In this document: piece after piece, positions 18,166 through 27,334 of the stretch
Layout: every line of letters starts with the position of its first letter
How positions within the stretch are numbered: position 1 is the first letter of the stretch
Assembly (NCBI GenBank): GCA_029213305.1
Contig: JARGPA010000014.1
Coordinates: 1-64,000, forward strand
Direction of reading: 5' to 3'
DNA: 64,000 nt
DNA from: Phycisphaerales bacterium
Lineage (GTDB): Bacteria; Planctomycetota; Phycisphaerae; Phycisphaerales; UBA1924
The notes under the pieces: generated by a model
Database searches by the model: none
The model's input: the letters and a program-made list of their open reading frames with translations, nothing else
What the model was told of the DNA's origin: nothing
Position numbers and translations under genes: made by a program

Positions 18166-19311
18166 TTACATGGACTTATACATGGTCTTGTACTCTTCGC
18201 GGACTTTATCAACTGCCATTTCTCGGTGTGCCCATTCTCTGGCGCTCGCGGCGCGAACGTTGTAACCTTCACGATCTTCGATGATTTTCTCAAGAGCATC
18301 TGCGAATGCTTCAGGAGTATTGTCCACGATAACTCCGCCTCCGGAAGCTTCGATCTCAGGCCAAGTATCAGTCCCCTTGGTTGTTAACACTGTTGTTCCA
18401 GACGCAAGTGATTCAAAGAATACGAACCCGAAGTTCTCTTGACTCGTTGGTAGTGCAAAGACATCGCAAACTCCGAGCAGCGCGATCTTTGCAGCACCAG
18501 AAGCAAATCCAAGGAAATAGGTAAGTTCTTCAATCCCCTCAGACTTTGCAAGTTCAACCATTTGGGAAACATAAGAATCATCTCCTGTTCCCGCGATCAC
18601 AAGTTGATGTTTCACTTTTCTTGTATTCAGAATCGCAGACGCTTTGATTAAACGATCAACGCCTTTTTTGTAGTTGATACGGCTCAAAAACAACACCTTA
18701 GGAAGTTCTTTGTCGAGCTTCTCGAATGCGTCGTACGCGATTGTAGCGTCGGGCATATTCACATACTCTTCAAGATCGAAAGGCAAAGGAACCACTCGGC
18801 CCTTAGATCTTTTGAACCATGCTGACGCTTGATCGAGTTCTGCTTGAGCAGTGCAATGCACAATCGAAGCATCCCTGAGAAGTTTTCTGCCCCAGGTTTT
18901 CAGATACATTACCTTCTTGAGCTTTCGTTGACTCATGCACCAATCGTCGAGCATGCCGTGCACGCTTAAGATGTAGGGTATTCCTTCTTGTTTACAGATT
19001 GCTGCAACTTGTGGGTTCGCAACGGTCCACATAGAGTGAAGATGAACCACATCGTATTTCTTGATGATATCTCTGAGTTGATTTTTTTGATCTGAGTTGA
19101 GAGATTCGCTTGAGCTTGAATCTCCCTCAAGATGATGAACCCGCGTAGTTGTTGTTTCAGGATCAAGCCAGTCTTGTGGAACTCCCGAAGCATCGAAGGT
19201 TGCTAACCCGATGTCGTCATCTCTTTGGGACATCGTGCATAGATCGAGAACTGCTTTGACGACACCGCCGTCTTCGAGTCGCATAGTGGGTTTAAAATGT
19301 AACACTCTCAT
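18166..19311 (-). CDS. Glycosyltransferase family 4
   Basis: 381 residues with a GT-B fold. The N-terminal acceptor domain includes DVVHLHSMWTVANPQ and YILSVHGMLDDW. The C-terminal donor domain has FLSRINYKKGVDRLIKA, LVIAGTGDDSYV and the E-x7-E nucleotide-sugar motif in PTSQENFGFVFFESLASGTTVL. Such enzymes add one sugar to the lipid-linked repeat unit at the cytosolic membrane face. It is the last gene of the 18166-22957 operon and overlaps the sulfotransferase stop codon by ATGA. The sugar is unknown. Confidence 0.93.
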   Translation of the reverse strand: MRVLHFKPTMRLEDGGVVKAVLDLCTMSQRDDDIGLATFDASGVPQDWLDPETTTTRVHHLEGDSSSSESLNSDQKNQLRDIIKKYDVVHLHSMWTVANPQVAAICKQEGIPYILSVHGMLDDWCMSQRKLKKVMYLKTWGRKLLRDASIVHCTAQAELDQASAWFKRSKGRVVPLPFDLEEYVNMPDATIAYDAFEKLDKELPKVLFLSRINYKKGVDRLIKASAILNTRKVKHQLVIAGTGDDSYVSQMVELAKSEGIEELTYFLGFASGAAKIALLGVCDVFALPTSQENFGFVFFESLASGTTVLTTKGTDTWPEIEASGGGVIVDNTPEAFADALEKIIEDREGYNVRAASAREWAHREMAVDKVREEYKTMYKSM

Positions 19312-20291
19312 TGATCGACCGCCTGGTTTTGCGTGTTTGTATCTGAAGAATTTATTGAGACAGCTCGGCCTTCAAAACCAAATCTTTCCTGATACTCGTT
19401 GAACTGTTTCATCATCTTTGGAGGCAACTCAAGCTCGTCTCCATCATTCACTCGTTCTGAAGAGAGCATATCCTTTGCGAGTTGAATCCATTCATCAGAA
19501 GCGGGGATGTCGAAGTGGTCCGCGATTTGATGACAGGTCCCTGCGGGATCTGATGTGAGTTGGGTATATGTAATCTCAAGGAGTCGATCTCCGAGACGAT
19601 CACGCCAGCGATCGAGTTCGCCGATACTAACGAGCCATTCGTAGGCGCCGCGCTGTGTGCTTGTTTTGAGCTGATTTATCTCATCACCAAAGTACCCAAG
19701 TGCTGGACCCTCTTGCTTGAGCGCTTTCCATTTGGCGTCGTTTTCACCCCACCATTGGTTATAGTTTGGTTTGATTGCTAGACGATATGTAGGTTTAGTT
19801 GCAAGACGATTAATTGATCGAACAACACTCAACCCGTTTCGCACGATGTGAATTACTTTATATCCGGGTTCGATTGCTTCTATCCAGCCCAGCTTCCCTG
19901 CGTTGTGTGGAGTTTTTTCAATCACACACTGATGAGTTCCCTTCGTCCCGGTTCTCGCAATTGTCTTATCGAATCGTTTTTTCCCGCGCTCTGTAACATC
20001 GTCTACATCCATAAAGAACCGAGTGTCTTCGGGATCCGAATGGAGTCCAGTAACATCCATACGCGAGTCGATTGCTTGCCAAAGGTGGTAGGGCTCGCGG
20101 AGATACATTGCATTCTTATTCGCAGAGAGCACCTTTCCAAGTATCGTCGTTCCTGAGCGCCCACACCCAACGATGAACCGGACAGGTAGACGATGCGATT
20201 CTGATCTTGGAAACGCGCATTGCAATCTCGCTTGGGCGCGGAGCTTGATGAGTTTCACCGAGCGTAAATATGGAAGGAGTGTTGCGTTCAA
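19308..20291 (-). CDS. Sulfotransferase family protein
   Basis: 327 residues. The PAPS 5'-phosphosulfate loop reads FIVGCGRSGTTILGKVLSA, and the 3'-phosphate site is HIVRNGLSVVRSINRLA. Enzymes with these motifs move sulfate from PAPS to a hydroxyl or amine of a carbohydrate. Its place inside the glycosyltransferase operon suggests that the exopolysaccharide is sulfated. The donor could come from the CysC/CysDN cluster at 33.8-37 kb. The start is TTG, within a TTGA overlap with the upstream GT2 gene. Confidence 0.9.
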   Translation of the reverse strand: MNATLLPYLRSVKLIKLRAQARLQCAFPRSESHRLPVRFIVGCGRSGTTILGKVLSANKNAMYLREPYHLWQAIDSRMDVTGLHSDPEDTRFFMDVDDVTERGKKRFDKTIARTGTKGTHQCVIEKTPHNAGKLGWIEAIEPGYKVIHIVRNGLSVVRSINRLATKPTYRLAIKPNYNQWWGENDAKWKALKQEGPALGYFGDEINQLKTSTQRGAYEWLVSIGELDRWRDRLGDRLLEITYTQLTSDPAGTCHQIADHFDIPASDEWIQLAKDMLSSERVNDGDELELPPKMMKQFNEYQERFGFEGRAVSINSSDTNTQNQAVDQ

Positions 20292-21190
20292 GATTCTTCC
20301 CTTTGATTTACTTTTCCATCACCAGATGATTCTCCTCGATCTGCAGCGAGTAAATCTGGACGATTGAGTTCACGCACTTTGAGCACGATCATATATTCAT
20401 ACATTGCTTGGAGTCGACAATAGGTCCAACCAGCTCGCCCATCGAGAAATCCTCGACTCAATACATACATGTAGACAAACTTGAGCATGGGTCTCATGGG
20501 CATTCGGAACGAAATGTTCTTGAGCTCAAGACGACGGGTATTACGATCCGTTGAAAAGAGGTTTCCAAACCTAACAGGGTTATCCTTTAGTGCTCGAACA
20601 GTTTCCACAGCTTCATAGCTCGAATACCGGTTGTGGCGCTCGATCCATTCGCGGATTCCCTTTGAGAAGTTATAATGGATGAAGTGCTTATTGAGATACC
20701 CTATAGCACCGTCAACGATTGGGACAGGGTTCGCGTCGCGCGCGAATCGGATATGAGGTGGCTGGAAAAAACGCATAATATTGCCTGGCGGCATTGCGTG
20801 TTTGAGCCATCGACCTTTAAAAATGTTCTTTCGACCACAATAGAACGCGACAGGATCATTGTTCTCTTTTGACTTTGATCCGTTTTCCCAGTCCGCCGCG
20901 ATTGATTCGATCTCATCTCGCAACTCAGGTGTCATCCGTTCGTCTGCGTCGAGATAGAACACCCAACGATACTTGAACTCGATGTTGTCCATCGCCCAAT
21001 TCTGATGATTGCCTCGCCCGTCATATGGGCGTTCAAACCATCTCGCGCCAGATGCTTCACTGATTTCTCTTGTTCTATCATTTGAGAGTGAATCAAGTAC
21101 AACCACATCGTCTGCCCATGAAACAGATTCGAGCAATCCTGGAAGGTTTTCTTCTTCGTTGAGTGTTTGGATAAAAATGGAAATCGTCAT
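20288..21190 (-). CDS. Glycosyltransferase family 2 (WaaE/KdtX-like)
   Basis: 300 residues, GT-A fold. The opening TISIFIQTLNEEENLPGLL, then VVVLDSLSNDRT and FYLDADERMTPEL (DxD), define a family 2 inverting transferase. The WADDVVVLDS and GARWFERPYDGRGNHQNWA segments place it near the WaaE/KdtX group, which transfers glucose in LPS cores, but the donor here is not fixed by that. ATGA overlap with the acetyltransferase upstream; TTGA overlap with the sulfotransferase downstream. Confidence 0.92.
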   Translation of the reverse strand: MTISIFIQTLNEEENLPGLLESVSWADDVVVLDSLSNDRTREISEASGARWFERPYDGRGNHQNWAMDNIEFKYRWVFYLDADERMTPELRDEIESIAADWENGSKSKENNDPVAFYCGRKNIFKGRWLKHAMPPGNIMRFFQPPHIRFARDANPVPIVDGAIGYLNKHFIHYNFSKGIREWIERHNRYSSYEAVETVRALKDNPVRFGNLFSTDRNTRRLELKNISFRMPMRPMLKFVYMYVLSRGFLDGRAGWTYCRLQAMYEYMIVLKVRELNRPDLLAADRGESSGDGKVNQREES

Positions 21191-21813
21191 ATAACATCTC
21201 CATCCACATCAGTTGGACTAACAACATTCAACTCTTGATCTGGAGCATCACGAAGTACGCGATCCCTTATCGGTTTTGCAGGAGAACCCACGCAAACCTT
21301 CCATGCGGGCAAATCAGTAAACACACTCGATCTTGCTCCAACAACTGAGTGATCTCCGATCGTAGTCCCTGGACCCACGAACACATCCGCGGCTATCCAA
21401 ACACCCTCTCCAATCGTGATCGGCATAGGTGTTAACGGGCGTTTCACAAGTTCAAAGTCATGCGTCGCGCCACATAGATAACTGTATTGACTAATTGTTG
21501 TGTGTGCGCCGATTGATATTCGATCTACGCAGTAACAATCAACATCATCTGCGAGAGTTGCAAAGTCATCCATCTTCAAGTTCCAAGGCCCCCAAACCTT
21601 TGCTTTGGGATACACGCGAGACTTCATTGTGACATCCGCGCCAAATGACCTGAGCAGGAATGCACGCCAACGGTGGCATGGCCGCGGGCTCCATCGAAAG
21701 AGGGTCGCTTGAACAAATCCCCAGAGCACTCGCAAAAGACGATTCTTGAGACTATGAGGACTTGGGGTGTTTGAGATATCAACCCCGGGATTTTGTGTAG
21801 GCTGTTCGTTCAT
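21187..21813 (-). CDS. WcaF-like hexapeptide acetyltransferase, copy 1
   Basis: 208 residues. The N-terminal WcaF signature RWRAFLLRSFGADVTMKSRV is followed by left-handed beta-helix repeats (VWGPWNLKMDDFATLADDV, ISIGAHTTISQYSYLCGATHDF) and the catalytic-loop histidine. Members O-acetylate sugars using acetyl-CoA. It is the third of three adjacent related genes in the operon, joined to both neighbours by 4-nt overlaps. A C-terminal extension of about 20 residues distinguishes it. Confidence 0.9.
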   Translation of the reverse strand: MNEQPTQNPGVDISNTPSPHSLKNRLLRVLWGFVQATLFRWSPRPCHRWRAFLLRSFGADVTMKSRVYPKAKVWGPWNLKMDDFATLADDVDCYCVDRISIGAHTTISQYSYLCGATHDFELVKRPLTPMPITIGEGVWIAADVFVGPGTTIGDHSVVGARSSVFTDLPAWKVCVGSPAKPIRDRVLRDAPDQELNVVSPTDVDGDVI

Positions 21814-22355
21814 ACACGAGGCCCCTTATACGGGCGCTCACGGCGAGACTTTGCGGGATGGCCTGTCGCGATTGTCCAAGGGGTGATCGTGCCCCAAACT
21901 GTTGAACGCGCTCCGATGAGCACTCCGTTGGGGATTGATTGTCCCCCAAGCACAACACTTTCAGTTGCGATCCAGACATCATCGCCAATTGTGATTGGCG
22001 CACGCTCTTCGGGTTTCTTGGGATCGTTATTCTTCCAACGAGCACTCGAAACAAAGCAGTATTGACTTATCACGCTGCGAGCACCGATCTCAATAGGTGC
22101 ATGTGCCCAGATGATTGCGCCTTCTCCGATCGAGCTTTTGCGCCCGATGCTCAGATTCCATGGTGCGGAAATTTTGACCCCCCCTCTCACACGAGAGGTT
22201 GGATCAAGCTTTGCGCCAAACATCTGTAGAACCATCCGACGGGTCTTGTACGCTGGGCTAGGAATGAGTTTATAGATAGTTTGCGAAACGATACCCCAGA
22301 TCAACGATCGCGCTGAACTGTTGCCTGATTGAGATGGAGAACAGATGGCATCCAT
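21810..22355 (-). CDS. WcaF-like hexapeptide acetyltransferase, copy 2
   Basis: 181 residues from the ATG at 22355; a TTG three bases upstream is also possible. The WcaF-type N-terminus (TRRMVLQMFGAKLDPTSRV) leads into hexapeptide repeats such as ISAPWNLSIGRKSSIGEGA and IEIGARSVISQYCFVSSAR. Where copies 1 and 3 have a catalytic T-H-D triplet (GATHDF, AGTHDY), this copy reads SSARWKN, so the usual catalytic histidine may be missing or shifted. The gene overlaps its neighbours by 1 and 4 nt. Confidence 0.87.
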   Translation of the reverse strand: MDAICSPSQSGNSSARSLIWGIVSQTIYKLIPSPAYKTRRMVLQMFGAKLDPTSRVRGGVKISAPWNLSIGRKSSIGEGAIIWAHAPIEIGARSVISQYCFVSSARWKNNDPKKPEERAPITIGDDVWIATESVVLGGQSIPNGVLIGARSTVWGTITPWTIATGHPAKSRRERPYKGPRV

Positions 22356-22957
22356 CAAGCAACATTCTCCTCTTGGTTGTTCTCAACAGGTTCTAAGGCA
22401 TAAATCTTTGCGGGGTTTCCGTTGTAGCAAGCCCCTGATCGAGTGTCGGAATAGATCGCAGCGCGAGGCATTAAGATTGTGCCGTCTGAGAGTGTTACAT
22501 TTGGTGCGACAAAGCTCGCGGCGCAAAGCACACATCGTTTTCCGATCGTGATCGGCTGACGAAGCAATGTAAATGCTGGATCTGTATAGTCATGCGTGCC
22601 GGCGCATATATGGACGAGTGGACCGATCTCGGATTGATCCCCGATCTCGATATCTCCAAGGGCGTACAAAATTGCTCGTTCGTGGACAACGACATCATCT
22701 CCGATCTTTATGTGCCAAGGGATGATGACTTTGACTGATGGATGGATTTTAACTCGTTGGCCTACTGAAGCTCCAAACATTCTGAGCATGAATCGACGGA
22801 ATCCCCATGCCCAGGTCGGCGAGAGTTTCCAGAAGAGAAGCTCGCATATTCCCCAGCCAAGCCGAATAATTTTGGCTTTCATCGACCACGGGGACTTCCG
22901 AGGCGGTTCTGCAACTGGTTCAGCATTGCTTGGATTGGTTTGGGTTGATTGATCCAT
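22355..22957 (-). CDS. WcaF-like hexapeptide acetyltransferase, copy 3 (first gene of operon)
   Basis: 200 residues. After a 25-residue polar N-terminus comes WGFRRFMLRMFGASVGQRV, then beta-helix repeats (VIIPWHIKIGDDVVVHERA, IEIGDQSEIGPLVHICAGTH), the catalytic His in AGTHDYTDP, and a closing NGNPAKI. It is the first gene of the minus-strand operon 18166-22957, with an AGGACG ribosome site before the ATG. The 250-bp region upstream is shared with the divergent pyruvyltransferase operon. Confidence 0.9.
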   Translation of the reverse strand: MDQSTQTNPSNAEPVAEPPRKSPWSMKAKIIRLGWGICELLFWKLSPTWAWGFRRFMLRMFGASVGQRVKIHPSVKVIIPWHIKIGDDVVVHERAILYALGDIEIGDQSEIGPLVHICAGTHDYTDPAFTLLRQPITIGKRCVLCAASFVAPNVTLSDGTILMPRAAIYSDTRSGACYNGNPAKIYALEPVENNQEENVA

Positions 22958-23004
22958 ATCGTCCTATAACTCATTCGTCTGTCAGTTCTCACTCTCATCT
23001 ACTA

Positions 23005-23201
23005 TCGGCAGAGGAGGAAGATCGGTCAATTTGAAACCGAAATCTAATCCTTGAAGAATTCGTGATATTTTGCTGCACTTGATCCCTGCTTGATTCCTAC
23101 GAGAGATCTTCCCAATACCATAGAATCTGACTGGGTCGGCAGAGCTATTTAGCCGATCAACTTGGTGTAATTTGTCTATTCAACAGATAGAGATCGGCAG
23201 A
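23005..23201. repeat. Three direct copies of TCGGCAGA in a divergent promoter region
   Basis: The octamer TCGGCAGA occurs at 23005-23012, 23136-23143 and 23194-23201 in the same orientation, within the 250-bp gap between two divergent polysaccharide operons. Three copies in so short a region is unexpected by chance and may mark binding sites of a shared regulator. Confidence 0.35.
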
Positions 23202-23207
23202 CCATCC

Positions 23208-24350
23208 ATGACGGAGTTTCTCCCTAAAACCGCAAATCGCCCAAGAATTGGGGTGCTTACAGGATATTGGTCTACCAATATCGGAAACGCATTCTTCCAA
23301 CTCGGAGCAGTATTCGCACTCGAAAAGGCATATCCAGGTGCACATGTTTTTCCAATTGGCGATCAAGCAGGATATTGGAACACATCCCAGGGGAATCCTC
23401 CAAACTCCCTCGATTACGCAAAACATCTAGAGCTTGATGCAATTGTGATCCTGGGGCCGTATGTGCGTCCGGAAATGACAGGGATTGTCTCAGATCTGAT
23501 TCGCACTCAACATGAGAAGGGCGCCAAGATTATTGTGCTCGCCGCGGGGATGATGCAGTATGACCAAGGGACGATCGATATCAGCCGATCACTCATGAAA
23601 GAGTGTCCGCCTCATATATTTACAACTCGCGATACGGAAACCTACGACGCTTTGGGGGATCTCGCAGAGTTTGCATACGACGGCGTTGATGTCGCAACCT
23701 TTGTCTCAGATTTGTTTCCAAAGATTCCAACTGATATTGAACCATATATCGCGATGAACTTCGATCAAATTCCTGAACCTGTGATTTCGCCTGCGGAGTT
23801 GTTTACTGGTTCTGCTGATCGTTCGTTTAACTTTGAAGATCAAGAATGGCGCGTCCGACATCCTAAGCGTCGAACCGAACTCTGTTACAAACATCGCGCT
23901 TACATCTTTCTTGATTGTCTCTTAGGACTAAACAACGGTCCCAAACGAATCGGTGACAAACTCATTGTTCGTACAGATCACCGATACAACCCGTTCTTAA
24001 TGAAGAAGAACTATCGCGCTCCGATGATGTACTCCGGTGATGTTCCGTACTCATATCTCAACATTTATGCAAATGCTGATCTAACAATTTCGAATCGTGT
24101 GCACGCGTGTGTTGCAACCGTTTCGTATGGAAACCCTGCGATGCTCTTCACTCGTTCACCCAGAGCATATTTACTCAAGCGTCTCGGGCTCGATAAAATC
24201 AAGGACGAACCGCAACGGGTTGATCTTGGATTCCTGAGTGACGAGAAGGCAAAGCTCATCGATTGGCTCGGCGCTCGACTCCGCGAAGTCTTCGGAGAAC
24301 CTACAGAATCCCATCAACAAGAAGTCGTCTCCGGTAACTCGCATGGCTGA
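23208..24350 (+). CDS. Polysaccharide pyruvyl transferase family protein
   Basis: About 380 residues from the ATG at 23208; a TTG at 23172 would add 12. The N-terminus RIGVLTGYWSTNIGNAFFQLG and the C-terminal LTISNRVHACVATVSYGNPAMLF carry the conserved His-containing donor region of the CsaB/WcaK-type family, which places pyruvate ketals on sugars using PEP. Some members have other roles, so pyruvylation is inferred. It opens a plus-strand four-gene operon and overlaps the next gene by 8 nt. Confidence 0.8.
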   Translation: MTEFLPKTANRPRIGVLTGYWSTNIGNAFFQLGAVFALEKAYPGAHVFPIGDQAGYWNTSQGNPPNSLDYAKHLELDAIVILGPYVRPEMTGIVSDLIRTQHEKGAKIIVLAAGMMQYDQGTIDISRSLMKECPPHIFTTRDTETYDALGDLAEFAYDGVDVATFVSDLFPKIPTDIEPYIAMNFDQIPEPVISPAELFTGSADRSFNFEDQEWRVRHPKRRTELCYKHRAYIFLDCLLGLNNGPKRIGDKLIVRTDHRYNPFLMKKNYRAPMMYSGDVPYSYLNIYANADLTISNRVHACVATVSYGNPAMLFTRSPRAYLLKRLGLDKIKDEPQRVDLGFLSDEKAKLIDWLGARLREVFGEPTESHQQEVVSGNSHG

Positions 24351-25689
24351 GAAAAAAACTAAGGTTGTCATCCTCAATCAGTACTATGTTCCCGATGTTG
24401 CATCGACAGGGCATTTACTCCATGAACTCGCGGTAGAACTTGCGAAACTCGGTTTCGAGGTTGAGGTTCTCACTGGGCGCCCGAGCTATGGCCCAAAGGA
24501 TACTTGGCAAGATTGTCCGCTCAAAGAAACTGTTGATGGTGTGAAAATTCATCGTCTCAAGGTTGCTCGATTCGATAAGAACTTTCTCCCGGGACGAGCG
24601 TTCAACTACCTTACTTTTGTGATCCCGATGGTTCTTTCGGTACTTCTTAAATCAAAAAAAGACACTGTGTATCTCTACACAACCAACCCACCATTCCTAG
24701 GTGCGATCGGTTGGCTCGTCTCTCTTTTTCGCAGACATCATTATGTCACATTGCTCCATGATGCGCATCCACAACTAGGAGTATGGGTTGGAACCTTTAA
24801 AAAAGGTTCGATGATTGAACGAGTCTGGATGGCGCTCAATCGCCGCAAATATAAACGCACAAACGAAGCAATCGTACTCTGTAGCGCCGCAAAGAAGCTT
24901 GTCGCAGAAACATACCCAATCACTTCAGAACATATCCATGTCATCCCGAACTGGGCTGACGGCGAAGATCTGTTCCCGATACCAAAAACTGATTCTCAAA
25001 TCGCACAAGAGAATGGTTTTGTTGACGACTTCATTTTGCTGTATTCAGGCAATATGGGTTTGTATTATGATTTTGATACTGTACTTGAAGCCGCGAAGCT
25101 TCTTGAAGATGAGCCGTTCAAACTCGTGCTCGTCGGCGGCGGTGGTAAAAAAACTCAGATCGAAAACTATATCAAAGAAAATAACATGACCAATGTTGTC
25201 ATGCTTCCATACCAACCGTTTGAACGACTCAACGAATCACTCAACTCGTGTGATGCATCGCTCGTTACCATTGCAGAGGGAATCGAAGGCATTAGTTTCC
25301 CGAGCAAGCTTTACACATCTCTCGCGGTTGGAAAAGCAATCGTTGCGTTGTCAGAAGATTGGTCTGAACTTCGACAGATTATTGAACACAACAACTGTGG
25401 AATATGGTCTGCACTCGGAGACTCTGAGGGTTTAGCATCCCAACTTCGCGGTATGATCCGCGATAAAGAAACAACAAAATTGATGAGTAGTAACGCGCGT
25501 GTTGTCTTTGAAAAGGGATACACACGACAAGTCTGCGCCGCAAAGTATGCTGAAGTGCTCAAGCTCGCAGATCCTCAATATACCAAGCAAGAAACAGATC
25601 AACGACGCGACGAACTCCAAAAATGGCTCGCGGGTGGCGCAGCAGTCGTTGACATGGTTGAACCGTCAGATACAGAGACTGAATCATGA
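24343..25689 (+). CDS. Glycosyltransferase family 4 (WbuB/WcaI-like)
   Basis: 448 residues from the ATG at 24343. The open frame extends to 24238, but that part lies inside the pyruvyltransferase gene. The opening KVVILNQYYVPDVASTGHLL and VLTGRPSYGP are typical of the WbuB-like GT4 group. The C-terminal GT-B donor domain has LLYSGNMGLYYDFDTVLEAA and an E-x7-E-like segment AEGIEGISFPSKLYTSLAVG. A cytosolic sugar transferase for repeat-unit assembly is likely; the donor is unknown. Confidence 0.92.
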   Translation: MAEKKTKVVILNQYYVPDVASTGHLLHELAVELAKLGFEVEVLTGRPSYGPKDTWQDCPLKETVDGVKIHRLKVARFDKNFLPGRAFNYLTFVIPMVLSVLLKSKKDTVYLYTTNPPFLGAIGWLVSLFRRHHYVTLLHDAHPQLGVWVGTFKKGSMIERVWMALNRRKYKRTNEAIVLCSAAKKLVAETYPITSEHIHVIPNWADGEDLFPIPKTDSQIAQENGFVDDFILLYSGNMGLYYDFDTVLEAAKLLEDEPFKLVLVGGGGKKTQIENYIKENNMTNVVMLPYQPFERLNESLNSCDASLVTIAEGIEGISFPSKLYTSLAVGKAIVALSEDWSELRQIIEHNNCGIWSALGDSEGLASQLRGMIRDKETTKLMSSNARVVFEKGYTRQVCAAKYAEVLKLADPQYTKQETDQRRDELQKWLAGGAAVVDMVEPSDTETES

Positions 25690-26474
25690 GTGAAGAAACA
25701 ACTCAACAATCCTCAGACAAACTCAGAGTTGTTTTCGTGACTGAAGACGACCCGTTGTATGTCATCAAGTTCTTTGAAGTGTTCTTTGACGAGTACCCTG
25801 CGGATCAGATCGAAATCGTCGGAGTCTCAGTGCAAGAAGCTTTCCACGAACCAAAGTGGAAAACGGCGAAGCGCATATTTAATTTTTATGGGCCGATAGA
25901 TTTCTTTAGACTACTTGCTCGATATTTCAAGGTCAAACTTCGCGGTGACTCAATCGTCAAACTTGCGAAATCGAAGGGGCTCCCGATTGTTGATTGCGGA
26001 TCTGTGAATGACCCTGCATATATTGATCGAATAAAAGAGATCAACCCAGATGTTGTCGCGTCAGTTGCGGCCCCTGAGATTTTCAAAAAGGGAATTCTTG
26101 ATTCACCCAAAATCGGATGTATCAATATTCATTCTGGAAAACTCCCAATCTATCGTGGGATGATGCCCAACTTCTGGCAACTCCTCCACGGCGAACAACA
26201 CGCAGTTGTAACTGTCCACGAGATGGTTGAGAAACTCGACGCAGGTGATATTTTGGGAACCCTCGAATGGCCTCTCAAAGAACATGATTCGCTCGATCGT
26301 GTGATCACAGGCACTAAGCAAGACGGCGCACGATTAATGATGGGTATCATGCTTAAAATGAAATCCGGCGAAGCTGAAACTACTCCGTTAGATATGAGCA
26401 CAAAGAAATATTTTCGGTTCCCACAACGCAAAGATGTCAAGGCATTCCGCAAACGCGGGCACAGGATGATTTGA
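25686..26474 (+). CDS. Formyltransferase-fold protein, probable sugar N-formyltransferase
   Basis: 262 residues. The N10-formyl-tetrahydrofolate-dependent fold is indicated by CINIHSGKLPIYRGMMPNFW, where Asn-x-His and LPxYRG match the active-site segment, followed by VTVHEMVEKLDAGDIL with the catalytic-loop Asp. In polysaccharide loci such enzymes formylate an amino sugar nucleotide. No sugar aminotransferase is in the window, so the substrate may come from elsewhere or the enzyme may act on another amine. ATGA overlap with the upstream GT4. Confidence 0.8.
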   Translation: MSEETTQQSSDKLRVVFVTEDDPLYVIKFFEVFFDEYPADQIEIVGVSVQEAFHEPKWKTAKRIFNFYGPIDFFRLLARYFKVKLRGDSIVKLAKSKGLPIVDCGSVNDPAYIDRIKEINPDVVASVAAPEIFKKGILDSPKIGCINIHSGKLPIYRGMMPNFWQLLHGEQHAVVTVHEMVEKLDAGDILGTLEWPLKEHDSLDRVITGTKQDGARLMMGIMLKMKSGEAETTPLDMSTKKYFRFPQRKDVKAFRKRGHRMI

Positions 26475-27334
26475 TGAGCAAGTTCAAAACAACCCAAGCC
26501 GCGATGTCTATAGATGTCGAAGATTGGTTCCAGGTCGAAAACCTAAAAGGGATTATCGCTCGAGACACATGGGACGATCGGGATCTTCGCGTCGAAGCAA
26601 ATACCGATCGAATGCTCGAACTCATGGATACCCACGGCGTGAAGTGCACCTGTTTCATCTTGGGGTGGGTTGCTGAAAAATGCCCTGACTTAATCAAACG
26701 AATCGCAGACGCGGGACATGAAATCGCAAGCCATGGCTACGGCCATGACCTTATTTATAACCTTTCACAAGATGAGTTTCGCGAAGATATGAAACGGGGA
26801 ATTGGGATCGTTGAAGATCTGACTGGTGCAAAGATTCGCGGATATCGCGCCCCGTCGTTTTCAATTACTGATTGGTCGATAGACATTCTTCAAGAACTTG
26901 GACTCACCTACGACAGTTCTGCATTCCCAACTGTTGCACATGATCGATATGGAAAACTCGAAGGCATGAACTCTGGGAATCCAATCGTAGAGATCCGTCC
27001 TGGATTTCATGAAGTATGCGTCTCGGTACTCAAGGTTGGTAAAAAAGGAATCCCATGGGCTGGAGGCGGGTATTTCCGACTCTTCCCATATCCACTCTTT
27101 AAGTGGGGGGTCCGCCGGATTCTAAAATCCGATCAGCCATACATCTTCTATATCCACCCATGGGAAGTTGATCCCGGACAACCCAAAATGAGCGGGCTCA
27201 AAAGATCACACAAGTTCAGACACTATAACAATCTCACAAAGTGTGACGCAAGGTTTAACAATCTACTCGGATCATTTGAGTGGCGCCCAATTGGCGAATT
27301 CCTCGACGAGTATTTGGATCAGTCTCGATCTTGA
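26474..27334 (+). CDS. Polysaccharide deacetylase of the exosortase-linked (DUF3473) type
   Basis: 286 residues; the ATG at 26474 shares one base with the preceding stop. NodB-fold motifs are AAMSIDVEDWF (catalytic/metal Asp), HEIASHGYGHDLIYNLS (metal His pair) and KIRGYRAPSFSITDW. A C-terminal DUF3473 region follows (YIFYIHPWEVDPGQPKM ... KFRHYNNL). This branch is known from exosortase/PEP-CTERM exopolysaccharide loci, and PEP-CTERM proteins are encoded at 28898 and 37112. The role is de-N- or de-O-acetylation of the exopolysaccharide. The 3' end overlaps the convergent gene by 16 nt. Confidence 0.92.
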   Translation: MSKFKTTQAAMSIDVEDWFQVENLKGIIARDTWDDRDLRVEANTDRMLELMDTHGVKCTCFILGWVAEKCPDLIKRIADAGHEIASHGYGHDLIYNLSQDEFREDMKRGIGIVEDLTGAKIRGYRAPSFSITDWSIDILQELGLTYDSSAFPTVAHDRYGKLEGMNSGNPIVEIRPGFHEVCVSVLKVGKKGIPWAGGGYFRLFPYPLFKWGVRRILKSDQPYIFYIHPWEVDPGQPKMSGLKRSHKFRHYNNLTKCDARFNNLLGSFEWRPIGEFLDEYLDQSRS

